This document shows positions 15,165 to 23,373 of a DNA stretch of 27,424 nucleotides, one piece after another (within the stretch, counting starts at the first letter, position 1; every line of letters starts with the position of its first letter). The notes under the pieces were generated by a model that did not search any database, had not been told where the DNA came from, and was given only the letters and a program-made list of their open reading frames with translations. Source of the DNA: an uncultured Lachnospiraceae bacterium (lineage in GTDB: Bacteria > Bacillota > Clostridia > Lachnospirales > Lachnospiraceae); the NCBI GenBank assembly GCA_947174985.1, contig CAMWLB010000003.1, forward strand, positions 1 through 27,424. The letters run 5' to 3'. The position numbers and the translations under genes are program-made.

Positions 15165-15590
15165 CTAAGCCTGTATCTCTTCGGCCTTTACCAGCTCCAC
15201 ATCCGTCTCCTGAAGCAGCGCTGCCGCCTTCTCCAAATCGGAGGTCTTTATCACGATGGACGCGTCGTCCGTGCCCGTGGAAAGTGCATACATATACTCG
15301 ATATTGATGTGGGATTTGCAGATAACCTCCAAAAGCTCCTGAAGCTGCCCTACCCTGTGCCTGAGCCGGATGCCCAGCACATCCGTCAGCATGGCGGAGA
15401 AACCGTTTTCCAGAAGCGCTGCTTTTCCCTCCTCCGGCTTTGTCACCAAAAGCCTCAGCAGTCCGTAATCGCTTGTGTCGGCAAGGCTCAATGACACAAT
15501 ATTGATATCGCTCTTCTTTAAGACATCAAGCACTTCCTGAAGCCTTCCTTCCCTGTTTTCAATAAAAACCGATAACTGTTTGATATACAT
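15165..15590 (-). CDS. Tandem ACT-domain protein
   Basis: A small (141 residue) stand-alone regulatory protein built from two ACT domains. The first is about 1-68 (KQLSVFIENREGRLQEVLDVLKKSDINIVSLSLAD) and the second about 70-136 (GQLQELLEVICKSHINIEYMYALS). Each has the beta-alpha-beta pattern with a Gly-[RQ]-Leu-Q turn where amino acids bind at domain interfaces. No enzyme or DNA-binding part is attached. AGGAGG lies 8 bases before ATG 15590. ACT proteins of this type are regularly found beside indolepyruvate oxidoreductase and phenylacetate-CoA ligase genes, so it probably senses an aromatic ligand and modulates those enzymes. That role is inferred. Confidence 0.88.
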   Translation of the reverse strand: MYIKQLSVFIENREGRLQEVLDVLKKSDINIVSLSLADTSDYGLLRLLVTKPEEGKAALLENGFSAMLTDVLGIRLRHRVGQLQELLEVICKSHINIEYMYALSTGTDDASIVIKTSDLEKAAALLQETDVELVKAEEIQA

Positions 15591-15622
15591 ACCATTTTCC
15601 TCCTTACACCGGAAATTGCTTA

Positions 15623-16189
15623 TTATTCATACCCGATTAAAAATGCCTTCTGGTTGATTTCCACCGTCTTTGGCGGCACTGTTTCCGCAATCACGTCAAG
15701 CCACAGTTCTTTGTCAAAGTCCATATGCCTTGCCGCCAGCCCCAGCACAATGACATTAAATGCCTTCACATTGCCCAGTTTTTCCGCCTCCTGCATGGCG
15801 TTTATGGCATAGACCTTATGTGTTTTTGACAATCCTTCTATGATATTTTCCGGATAAACTGCCGCGCCGGTCACCACGGTAATCGGGTCGATGCGCCAGT
15901 CGTTTACCACGATAACGCCATCCTTTTTTAAAAAATGGGCATACCGCAGCGCTTCCAGCTTCTCAAAAGCAATCAGCACATCAGCGCAGCCTTCTTCCAC
16001 GATGGGCTCCGCCACTTCGCTCCCGTATCTGACAAAGGTGACCACACTGCCGCCGCGCTGCGCCATGCCGTGTACCTCGGATAATTTTACGTCATAGCCG
16101 GCGCGCACCGTGATACCGCCTAAAATACGGCTGGTAAGCAGCGTGCCCTGTCCGCCGACGCCGACAATCATAATATTTTTCGTCTCCAC
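15623..16189 (-). CDS. iorB: Indolepyruvate:ferredoxin oxidoreductase, beta subunit
   Basis: Gamma-domain-type subunit of the 2-oxoacid:ferredoxin oxidoreductase that works with IorA on aryl-pyruvates. The 188 residues begin with KNIMIVGVGGQGTLLTSRILGG, the glycine-rich motif of the subunit. They continue with KLSEVHGMAQRGGSVVTFVRYGSEV and end in ETVPPKTVEINQKAFLIGYE. I start it at GTG 16189 because a perfect CAGGAGG lies 8 bases upstream (16198-16204). A GTG at 16222 would add 11 residues and overlap iorA but has no such site. Under the chosen start the gene begins 17 bases after the iorA stop. The pair is obligatorily oxygen-sensitive, consistent with an anaerobe. Confidence 0.92.
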   Translation of the reverse strand: METKNIMIVGVGGQGTLLTSRILGGITVRAGYDVKLSEVHGMAQRGGSVVTFVRYGSEVAEPIVEEGCADVLIAFEKLEALRYAHFLKKDGVIVVNDWRIDPITVVTGAAVYPENIIEGLSKTHKVYAINAMQEAEKLGNVKAFNVIVLGLAARHMDFDKELWLDVIAETVPPKTVEINQKAFLIGYE

Positions 16190-16197
16190 AATTTCTG

Positions 16198-16204
16198 CCT
16201 CCTG
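16198..16204 (-). promoter_or_regulatory. Ribosome binding site that decides the iorB start
   Basis: CAGGAGG on the minus strand ends 8 bases before GTG 16189, an ideal spacing. This argues against the longer GTG 16222 frame. Confidence 0.65.
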
Positions 16205-16206
16205 CT

Positions 16207-17946
16207 CTATCTCTTTTCGCACGCGATTGCATCAAATGCGCAAAGCTTCTGACACAGCCCGCAGCCGTTACACATGGTTTCGTCTATGGCAATGGTGCCG
16301 TCCGCATTTTTCGTCAATGCCGGACAACCCGGGCGCAGGCACGCACCGCACTTTTTACATTTTTCCGGCACCGGTCTGCACACATTCGGAAATACATTGC
16401 CCTTTAACAGTACACAGGGCGACTTGGTGATGATGACGGAAACGGCGTCCCGTTTTGTCTCCTCTTTTATCGCCCGCTCCAGCTCTTTTAAGTCGACCGC
16501 GTCTATCTCCTGTACATGCTCGATGCCCATCGCTTTGCACAGATGGTAAATGTTGATGGCGGGAACCACTTCTCCCATCAGCGTTTTGCCCGTCGCCGCA
16601 TGGTCCTGATGTCCGGTCATGCCCGTCGTGGAATTGTCCAGAATCAGCACGGTGCCGGTTCCCTGATTGTAGACCATATTCATCAGGGAATTGACTCCCG
16701 TATGCATAAAGGTGGAGTCGCCTATCACTGCAACCCAGTTTTTGATATAGTCCTTTCCCTTTGCCTTCTCCATGCCATGCAGAGTGGAGATGCTGGCGCC
16801 CATGCAGACTGTAGTGTCGATGACATTCAAGGGTGCCACTGCTCCTAAGGTATAGCAGCCGATATCCCCCGCTGCATGGATTTTCAGCTTATTTAACACG
16901 GAAAATACGCTTCTGTGGGGACATCCGGGACAGAGGATGGGCGGTCTTGCCGGCACTTTCTCTGCCTGTGTCAGACACATATCTTCACCTGTGACTGCCC
17001 TGCGCAGCAGATTGGCGCTGTACTCGCCCTGTACCGTGAAGGCTTCCTTGCCAATGACATCGATTCCCCATGCGCGCACCTGCTCTTCAATTACAGGCTC
17101 TAATTCTTCAAATATGTAAAGCTTCTCTACCTTGGAGGCAAATTCCTCTATCAGCTTTTTCGGCAGAGGATATACCATGCCCAGCTTTAGCACGGAAGCG
17201 TCAGGACACGCCTCCCGCACATACTGGTAGGGGATGCCGCTTGTGATAAAGCCGATGGAGGTATCCCTGTACTCCGCCCTGTTGATGGCAAAATCCGCGC
17301 CGTCCTCGGAAAGCTTTTTCATGCGCTGTTCCACATATACATGCCGTCCTTTTGCATTGCCCGGCATCATCACATACTTTGCGGGATTGCGCTCGTAGGG
17401 CTTATCCGCCGGCTCCGCCCTGTCACAAAGCTCCACAACGCCCTGTGAGTGGGAAAGCCTCGTGGTCGTCCTCACAATCACCGGCGTATCGTATTTTTCG
17501 CTGATTTCAAAGGCCAATTTGGTAAACTCTTTCGCCTCCGCGCTGTCGGATGGCTCTATCACCGGCACAAGCGCCGCCCTCGCCACACACCTTGTATCCT
17601 GCTCGTTCTGTGAGCTGTACAGGCCCGGGTCGTCCGCCGCCACCAGCACCAGTCCGCCGTTTACTCCGGCATAGGAGATGGTGTAGAGCGGGTCGCTCGC
17701 CACATTTACGCCTACATGCTTCATGGAGACAAGCGCCCTCACGCCGCTTATGGAGGCACCGATTGCCACCTCCATCGCCACTTTTTCGTTGGGTGACCAT
17801 TCCGCATAGATTTCGGGATACTTTACTATATTTTCACTGATTTCCGTACTCGGGGTTCCGGGATACGCCGCTGAAACCTTTACGCCCGCTTCATAGGCGC
17901 CCCTCGCAATCGCTTCATTGCCTAACATGATTTTCTTCTCTGCCAC
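16207..17946 (-). CDS. iorA: Indolepyruvate:ferredoxin oxidoreductase, alpha subunit
   Basis: Catalytic subunit that decarboxylates indolepyruvate, phenylpyruvate and related aryl-pyruvates with CoA, giving aryl-acetyl-CoA, CO2 and reduced ferredoxin. The 579 residues carry the pyruvate-binding N-terminal domain (LGNEAIARGAYEAGVKVSAAYPGTPSTEI), then CPGCPHRSVF, and the thiamine-diphosphate site around GDSTFMHTGVNSLMN and LDNSTTGMTGHQDH. The C-terminal ferredoxin domain has two 4Fe-4S cysteine sets (CKKCGACLRPGCP and CNGCGLCQKLC). It starts with GTG 17946, with AAAGGA 9 bases upstream, only 2 bases after paaK. All cluster and cofactor residues look intact. Confidence 0.95.
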   Translation of the reverse strand: MAEKKIMLGNEAIARGAYEAGVKVSAAYPGTPSTEISENIVKYPEIYAEWSPNEKVAMEVAIGASISGVRALVSMKHVGVNVASDPLYTISYAGVNGGLVLVAADDPGLYSSQNEQDTRCVARAALVPVIEPSDSAEAKEFTKLAFEISEKYDTPVIVRTTTRLSHSQGVVELCDRAEPADKPYERNPAKYVMMPGNAKGRHVYVEQRMKKLSEDGADFAINRAEYRDTSIGFITSGIPYQYVREACPDASVLKLGMVYPLPKKLIEEFASKVEKLYIFEELEPVIEEQVRAWGIDVIGKEAFTVQGEYSANLLRRAVTGEDMCLTQAEKVPARPPILCPGCPHRSVFSVLNKLKIHAAGDIGCYTLGAVAPLNVIDTTVCMGASISTLHGMEKAKGKDYIKNWVAVIGDSTFMHTGVNSLMNMVYNQGTGTVLILDNSTTGMTGHQDHAATGKTLMGEVVPAINIYHLCKAMGIEHVQEIDAVDLKELERAIKEETKRDAVSVIITKSPCVLLKGNVFPNVCRPVPEKCKKCGACLRPGCPALTKNADGTIAIDETMCNGCGLCQKLCAFDAIACEKR

Positions 17947-17948
17947 GA

Positions 17949-19250
17949 TTATATTTCCTTTCTCAAATCCTGTACTCTCTTTGCTTTTCCTTCGAAACGC
18001 TGCAGGGTATTGGGGGATTCCAGACTGATTTTCGCATCCAGCCCCAGCACAATGCGCAGCTTGTTTTTGATTTTCTTTTCAATTGCCTCCAGCTCCTTAA
18101 AGGTATCCGTTGCCTTCAAAAGCTCTACCCTGATTTCCATTCTGTCCGTATGGTTTTCGCGGGTCAGTATAATCTCATAGTGGGGTCCGATTTCCTCGAT
18201 GCCGAGAATAACCTCTTCTATCTGGCTGGGGAACACATTCACGCCCCTGATTTTCAGCATATCATCCGTCCTGCCGTCCAGATTTTCCATGCGGCAGGTG
18301 GTGCGCCCGCATTTACAGGGCTCATAAATCAGCCTTGTCACGTCCTTCGTCCTGTAGCGGATGAGCGGAAGCCCTTCTTTGTAGATACAGGTAATCACCA
18401 GCTCGCCTTTCTCACCTGCCGGCAGCACCTCGCCCGTCTTCGGGTCTATAATCTCAGGGATAAAATAGTCCTCATTGATATGCATACCGTCCAGATACTG
18501 ACATTCTCCCGATACGCCGGGTCCCATCAGCTCGCTCATACCGTAATTGGAGGTCACCAGCATATCCTCGCCCCAAAGCTTATGCATCTCCGCGCGCATG
18601 GCATCCGTTAAGAGCTCGCTTCCCACAAGCCCGATTTTGACCTGTAAATCCTTCGCCGGGTCAATCCCCATGGAGAGCGCAACCTCCGCCAGCCGCAGCG
18701 CATAAGAGGGCGTTGCAACCAAAAGCGTGGTGCCGAAATCCTTCATGTACATAATCTGCTTCTCTGAATTGCCCGTGGACGATGGCACCATGGCAGCGCC
18801 GATATTTTCCAGTCCGTAGTGAAGCCCCAGCGCGCCGGTAAACATGCCGTAGCCAAAGCATATCTGCGCCACGTCCTTCTTTGTAGCGCCTCCCATCGCC
18901 GCGATGCGGGACACGCACTCCGTCCACATCTGCAAATCCCTTCTCGTATAGCCTACCACCGTGGGCTTGCCCGTAGTTCCACTCGAGGCATGGATTCGCA
19001 CAAGCTCTTCCTTCTCCACGGCAAAGAGCCCAAAGGGATAATTGTCGCGCATGTCCTGCTTTGTAACAAAGGGCAGCTTCGACAAATCCTTCAGGCTCTT
19101 TATATTCTCGGGTTTTACACCCGCTTCTTCCATTTTTTTCCTGTAAGGCGGCACCTTCTCCCACACCTGTCTGACTGTCTGCTGCAGACGGGTGAGCTGA
19201 ATCGCTTCGATTTCCTCTCTGGAAAGGGTTTCCTCTTTTGACCAAATCAT
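17949..19250 (-). CDS. paaK: Phenylacetate--CoA ligase
   Basis: Adenylate-forming enzyme that links phenylacetate, or a related aryl acetate, to CoA using ATP. It is 433 residues, typical for PaaK. The phosphate-binding loop SSGTTGKPT is at 89-97. Further on are YGMSELMGPGVSGEC, the YRTKDVTRLI hinge and the small C-terminal domain with KIRGVNVFPSQIEEVI. ATG 19250 follows GGAGGATATTAC. It heads the iorAB operon. In anaerobes such ligases next to iorAB can work with IorAB in either direction, making aryl-acetyl-CoA from imported aryl acetates for reductive carboxylation, or releasing ATP from aryl-acetyl-CoA. Direction cannot be told here. Confidence 0.93.
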   Translation of the reverse strand: MIWSKEETLSREEIEAIQLTRLQQTVRQVWEKVPPYRKKMEEAGVKPENIKSLKDLSKLPFVTKQDMRDNYPFGLFAVEKEELVRIHASSGTTGKPTVVGYTRRDLQMWTECVSRIAAMGGATKKDVAQICFGYGMFTGALGLHYGLENIGAAMVPSSTGNSEKQIMYMKDFGTTLLVATPSYALRLAEVALSMGIDPAKDLQVKIGLVGSELLTDAMRAEMHKLWGEDMLVTSNYGMSELMGPGVSGECQYLDGMHINEDYFIPEIIDPKTGEVLPAGEKGELVITCIYKEGLPLIRYRTKDVTRLIYEPCKCGRTTCRMENLDGRTDDMLKIRGVNVFPSQIEEVILGIEEIGPHYEIILTRENHTDRMEIRVELLKATDTFKELEAIEKKIKNKLRIVLGLDAKISLESPNTLQRFEGKAKRVQDLRKEI

Positions 19251-19324
19251 GTAATATCCTCCAAACCTGTAATGTTGCTCTTATCCTTTACCACGTCAAA
19301 ATTTCATTTCGTAAAAGCCCTTTT

Positions 19325-19333
19325 ATTGTAACA
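19325..19333 (-). promoter_or_regulatory. Candidate extended -10 promoter for paaK-iorAB operon
   Basis: The minus strand reads TGTTACAAT, an extended -10 (TGn plus TACAAT), about 75 bases before paaK. No good -35 lies at 16-18 bases, so an activator or reliance on the extended element is implied. The 140-base gap 19251-19390 holds nothing else I can assign, and no strong terminator for the preceding permease gene. Confidence 0.45.
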
Positions 19334-19390
19334 TAGGTTATGGATTGAACGCTACTGTTTTTTGAGAGGATATGAATTCTTGTCTAAAAA

Positions 19391-21448
19391 TTATTTTTCC
19401 TCAATGATCCGTCTGCTTCCGTAGTAGGTGGCGAGGAAATAACCACCGTAGATAACAAACAGAATCAACGCCGTAATACCCACGCCGGCAAGCATGTCTC
19501 CGCGGTTAAAGAGAGAGAGTGCAAACTGTATGAACTGCATACCGAAGACGGAATGTATCATCGCCACAAAGAGCGGCAGCAGAAAAAACATGCCAAGCTG
19601 CTCCAGAAGTGCCCTGTGAATCATTTTTTCATCGGCGCCCACCTTCTGCAGGATTTCATAGCGTCCTTTGCTGTCCGTACTCTCCGACAAAGCTTTCAGG
19701 GCAAGCAGCGCCGCACCCGAAATCAGGAAGATAATACCAAGGTAAAGCACAACAAAGGTGATGATGGTCGCAAGCCCCGTTGCCGCTTCGTAAATGGAGA
19801 TTTTGGTCTGGACATCAAAACCTCTGTATTCTCTTGCTTTTTCATTCGGTATCTCCAGCAGAATATTTTCTACTGCCTGTTTTTCTTCCTTGGTCGTCCC
19901 GACATAATTGCCCGCCAGGAAATTGGCTTCCAGCGTAAGCGCACTGCCGCGTTCCGCTTCTATCACAGCGTCCGGTACCAGTACAATTCCTGTATTGATA
20001 TGGCTTGCGCTCATTGTAAGATACCCTTCCTTACACTCTGTGTAACGCGGCTTTAATGTAAAGGCGCCGATTGTAATTTCTTCGCCCTGTGAAAGCGCCA
20101 CATTCCGAAGGTTTTCGATGCCGTCAAAATCACACAGTATCAGATACTCGTCTTCTGCAAGCTCATAGGTCGGATTGCCATACAGCATTGCCAGACTGTT
20201 ATACGCAGAAATGCCGATAATAGCCTCTACGGCATTCATATTGACAAAGGAATACTGCGCCCTGAGTTCCTCTTCATATGCGCCGAGCGTAGTTCCAAAG
20301 GTCAGCTCTTTGTCGGCATAAATAGCAATTTCCACATATTCGCTTAAGTTCTCCGCAGAAAAACCCATATCCGCCAGCGACTCCAAAACCGTCTTCTGCC
20401 CATTTTCCCTCTGTACTTCGGTAAAATCTCCCTCCGCCGGCAAATCCATGGTTTTTTCTGCACAGATATCGGCGGGCGTCGCCTCCTGCAGAGTCATTCT
20501 GAGAGAAGTGTTCATGCTCATACCGGAACAGAAAGCACAGATGGTGGCAAACAAAAGCAGGCAGATAACCGTCATGGAAAATACCGCCGTGTTGATGTTG
20601 CTGCTAAGCTGACGCAGCACAAATGCGTTCAGATTCCTGTGGTACACCCGCTTAAACCGCTGTAAAAGCTTCAGTAAAAAGCCGGAAAGCGACCAGAATA
20701 CCATGAAGGTTCCCACACAGCCCATGGCAATCAATACCATCGCACGGTCCTGTGTCACTGTCTCCGGCCGGTAAGCCACCTGATAATATGCATAGCTTAA
20801 AATGACAGCGGCAGCCAGAAAGACCACGACGGCAAATCCGGTATTTTTCATGGTCTGCTTTTCACCTCTTTGTCTTGCTTGAAACAAATCTATCAGCTTA
20901 TAGCGTGAGATGGAAAAAGCGTTAAAGATAAGCACAATCACATACATAATGCCAAAATTGATGACCGTCTTCTGCACCGCCGTGGCAGAAACAGAAAAAG
21001 TATACGCCGTCATATCCGCCTCGAAAAGCTTCGCCACTAAAATGGACATAAACTGAGAGGCAAATACCCCAAGCAAAAGCCCTGCGCTCAAAGAAAGCAG
21101 CCCAATCAGAATGGTTTCCCCAAACAGAATACCAGAGATTCCGCCTTTTCCCATTCCCAGCATCATATATACGCCAAACTCCTTTTTCCTGCGCTTAATC
21201 AGAAAATTATTGGCATACACAATCAGAAATCCAAGAATAAAGGCAACCAGCACAGATACCATGCCTATCAAATCCACCATCAAATCCACCATCTGATAGC
21301 CGGATTTACTCAATCCCAGCATAGCCTTCTGCCCCTCTAAAGCATTGAACACATAAAAGATAGCAACGCCCAAAATCAGCGTCAGAAAATAGATGGCGTA
21401 ATCCTTCATGCTTTTTTTCATGTTCTTTATGGAAAGTTTAAACAACAT
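19391..21448 (-). CDS. BceB-type ABC transporter permease (FtsX family)
   Basis: Membrane part of an antimicrobial-peptide resistance transporter. The 685 residues show the full BceB plan. Seven helices come first (about 17-36, 58-80, 105-130, 160-180, 203-223, 237-260, 286-309). A large extracellular domain of about 240 residues follows (312-552), then three helices (555-584, 615-640, 648-675). The FtsX-like cytoplasmic segment RRKKEFGVYMMLGMGKGGI follows helix 2, and its repeat GRYEILQKVGADEKMIHRAL follows helix 8. In studied systems this protein both frees the cell-wall target from the peptide and signals to the paired histidine kinase. It overlaps the ATPase gene by 11 bases. The peptide recognised cannot be predicted. 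Confidence 0.9.
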   Translation of the reverse strand: MLFKLSIKNMKKSMKDYAIYFLTLILGVAIFYVFNALEGQKAMLGLSKSGYQMVDLMVDLIGMVSVLVAFILGFLIVYANNFLIKRRKKEFGVYMMLGMGKGGISGILFGETILIGLLSLSAGLLLGVFASQFMSILVAKLFEADMTAYTFSVSATAVQKTVINFGIMYVIVLIFNAFSISRYKLIDLFQARQRGEKQTMKNTGFAVVVFLAAAVILSYAYYQVAYRPETVTQDRAMVLIAMGCVGTFMVFWSLSGFLLKLLQRFKRVYHRNLNAFVLRQLSSNINTAVFSMTVICLLLFATICAFCSGMSMNTSLRMTLQEATPADICAEKTMDLPAEGDFTEVQRENGQKTVLESLADMGFSAENLSEYVEIAIYADKELTFGTTLGAYEEELRAQYSFVNMNAVEAIIGISAYNSLAMLYGNPTYELAEDEYLILCDFDGIENLRNVALSQGEEITIGAFTLKPRYTECKEGYLTMSASHINTGIVLVPDAVIEAERGSALTLEANFLAGNYVGTTKEEKQAVENILLEIPNEKAREYRGFDVQTKISIYEAATGLATIITFVVLYLGIIFLISGAALLALKALSESTDSKGRYEILQKVGADEKMIHRALLEQLGMFFLLPLFVAMIHSVFGMQFIQFALSLFNRGDMLAGVGITALILFVIYGGYFLATYYGSRRIIEEK

Positions 21449-22208
21449 CGTTCAGTTCACCTCCCAGCAAAGACACTACATCTATGATTTTATTGAAGAA
21501 AGAGCGTCTGTTTTCTTCTTCTCCTCTTCGCAGCTCTGTAAAAATCCGCCCGTCCTTGATGAAAATGATTCTGGAAGCATAGCTTGCCGTAAAAGCATCG
21601 TGCGTTACCATTAAGATGGTAGCGGAAAGCTGGTCATTTAAATACGTAAAGTTTTCCAGAAGAAGCCTTGCCGCCCTGGAATCAAGCGCTCCCGTGGGCT
21701 CGTCGGCCAGTACCAGCATGGGGTCCGTTACCACTGCCCTTGCACTTGCCACACGCTGTTTCTGCCCGCCCGACATCTGATAGGGATATTTTTGCAGCAC
21801 ATCCACGATACCAAGCTGCCCCGCAATGGCTTTCACACGCTTGTCTATCTCTTTGCTTCCCTTCCCTTGAATGGAAAGCGCAAGCGCAATATTTTCATAA
21901 GCCGTCATGGTGTCCAACAGGTTAAAATCCTGAAAAATAAAGCCGAGTTCTTCCCTCCGAAACCGATTTAAGGCGTTTCCTTTCAGTTCCGTAATATCCC
22001 TGCCGTTTACAAAGATATGTCCGCCCGTCACCCTGTCAATGGTGGAAATACAGTTTAAAAGCGTCGTCTTACCGCTGCCGCTCGCTCCCATGATTCCCAC
22101 AAACTCACCTTTATCCACCTGAAAGCTTACCTCCTCCAACGCCTTCGTCAGATTCCCCTTGCTTCCATAATACTTTTCTACGTTATCTACTTGTAAAACC
22201 GTATGCAT
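21438..22208 (-). CDS. BceA-type ABC transporter ATP-binding protein
   Basis: Supplies ATP hydrolysis for the permease encoded next. The 256 residues have every catalytic motif: Walker A GASGSGKT (41-48), Q-loop around FQDFNLL (92-98), signature MSGGQKQRV (145-153), Walker B LVLADEP (165-171) and the switch histidine in VTHD (201-204). The sequence is of the MacB/LolD/BceA branch that pairs with FtsX permeases. The roughly 25-residue C-terminal tail after the core is typical of BceA. ATG 22208 has AAAGGAAG 6 bases upstream. The gap before it carries the likely BceR operator, so ATPase and permease are probably induced by the two-component system. Confidence 0.93.
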   Translation of the reverse strand: MHTVLQVDNVEKYYGSKGNLTKALEEVSFQVDKGEFVGIMGASGSGKTTLLNCISTIDRVTGGHIFVNGRDITELKGNALNRFRREELGFIFQDFNLLDTMTAYENIALALSIQGKGSKEIDKRVKAIAGQLGIVDVLQKYPYQMSGGQKQRVASARAVVTDPMLVLADEPTGALDSRAARLLLENFTYLNDQLSATILMVTHDAFTASYASRIIFIKDGRIFTELRRGEEENRRSFFNKIIDVVSLLGGELNDVV

Positions 22209-22251
22209 GATTTTCTTCCTTTCTTCTGCCAGTTATTCGTGTTACGGTTTT

Positions 22252-22257
22252 ATCTTA
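22252..22257 (-). promoter_or_regulatory. Candidate -10 of the bceAB-type promoter
   Basis: TAAGAT lies about 45 bases downstream of the operator. Seventeen bases further upstream is TGGCAG, a very poor -35. A weak -35 with an operator just upstream is what an activator-dependent promoter should look like. The call rests on position as much as on sequence. Confidence 0.4.
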
Positions 22258-22289
22258 AAAAAACGAAGCCTTTCCTGCCATAATCTTAG

Positions 22290-22317
22290 CTTACAGTAAT
22301 CTTACAGTTTTGTAAGA
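22290..22317 (-). promoter_or_regulatory. BceR-type operator upstream of the ABC transporter genes
   Basis: The minus strand has TCTTACA-AAAC-TGTAAGA (22300-22317), a perfect 7-base inverted repeat with a 4-base spacer. It matches the TnACA-N4-TGTAA pattern known for BceR-like regulators. A third half-site (TGTAAG, 22291-22296) follows exactly 11 bases from the previous TGTAAG, one helical turn, so a second dimer could bind. It sits in the 124-base gap between kinase and ATPase genes, upstream of the predicted -10. Confidence 0.75.
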
Positions 22318-22332
22318 AAGCACTGCCCGCCG

Positions 22333-23373
22333 CTACGCATCCTGTGCGCTCACGGATTCCCGCCTTACTTCGTCCATATACCCTGTTTTCGGAAAAATGA
22401 TAGTGACCTCGCTTCCCTTCCCCTCTTCTGCGGTAAACAGGATATCATGTCCCAGCCTGCCGCAGAGCTTTTTGCACAGATAGAGACCGATTCCCGTAGA
22501 CTTTCTATGCCGCCTGCCGTTGGCGCCGGTAAATCCCTTGTCAAATACCCTCGCCACTTCCTCCGCCTTCACGCCTATGCCTTTATCCCGTATGCGAAGC
22601 AGTACTCTTTCCTTTTCCTCTTCCCCCAGAAATTCCAGCACCATGGAATCTCCCTGCGCATATTTAATACTATTGTCTACTATCTGCTGCAGGATAAACA
22701 CCATCCATTTGCCGTCACTGTAAATCTCCGCCTCCAGACCGTCCAGCTTGATAAGTGCATGTCTGCCCAAAAGCTCCCGCTTTTTCTGCAAAAGTACTTC
22801 CTCCACCAGCTTCTGTAACGTCAGCCTGCGAATCATGTAGTCTTTCTCCACCGAAGAGCTTCTCGCATAATAGAGCGCCTGCTCCACATAACCTTCTATC
22901 CTGTCCGTCTCCTCTGCCAGAGCGGGATTTTCCTCCTCCCTGTTTGCGAGGATCATACGCAGCGCAGCGATTGGTACTTTGACCTCATGTATCCAGAGCT
23001 CAATGTATTCCTTATATTCCCTGACGGACCTTTCGTAGCCCGCCACATGCTCGTACATACTTTTTCCGACACTCCGCAGGATATCATACAAAATCCGTTC
23101 TTCCTGCCCATCACCCGACTTCAGCATCTCCGGCAGCAGATATTTCTTGGAAAGCCCGTCCATCAGCGCCTGCATTTCCAGTAAATATCTCTTTTTACGC
23201 CTATATTCCACATAGGTACCCATAAAAAAAGCAGCGGTCAGGCTTAGTCCTACATAGCTCTTAAGCCCCCCACTGCCGGACAGCGTCAGGAGAAAGACCT
23301 CTATCGAAAAAAGAAGCCATCCGAATATGCCTGCCCACACAAGATGTTCTTTTAAGTAAGTTGAATATTTCAT
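22333..23373 (-). CDS. BceS-type intramembrane-sensing histidine kinase
   Basis: Sensor kinase of the Bce module, 346 residues. Two N-terminal helices (about 12-31 and 38-55) are joined by a loop of only a few residues, leaving no outside sensor domain. This is the hallmark of kinases that sense through the ABC transporter. The phosphoacceptor is H129 in WIHEVKVPIAALR. The ATPase core shows the N box QQIVDNSIKYA (229-239), G1 DKGIGV (263-268), an F box around VFDKGFTG and G2 STGIGLYLCKKL (292-303). It overlaps the response regulator by 4 bases (ATGA), so the two are coupled. All key residues are present. Confidence 0.93.
   Translation of the reverse strand: MKYSTYLKEHLVWAGIFGWLLFSIEVFLLTLSGSGGLKSYVGLSLTAAFFMGTYVEYRRKKRYLLEMQALMDGLSKKYLLPEMLKSGDGQEERILYDILRSVGKSMYEHVAGYERSVREYKEYIELWIHEVKVPIAALRMILANREEENPALAEETDRIEGYVEQALYYARSSSVEKDYMIRRLTLQKLVEEVLLQKKRELLGRHALIKLDGLEAEIYSDGKWMVFILQQIVDNSIKYAQGDSMVLEFLGEEEKERVLLRIRDKGIGVKAEEVARVFDKGFTGANGRRHRKSTGIGLYLCKKLCGRLGHDILFTAEEGKGSEVTIIFPKTGYMDEVRRESVSAQDA

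Noticed and set aside
19251..19390. Riboswitch or T-box leader before paaK
   Set aside because: No T-box sequence, no specifier-like stem and no strong terminator/antiterminator pair. Only a small imperfect stem is visible.
19553..20056. Plus-strand frame of 167 codons within the permease gene
   Set aside because: No recognisable protein features, and it is entirely antisense to a well-supported gene.
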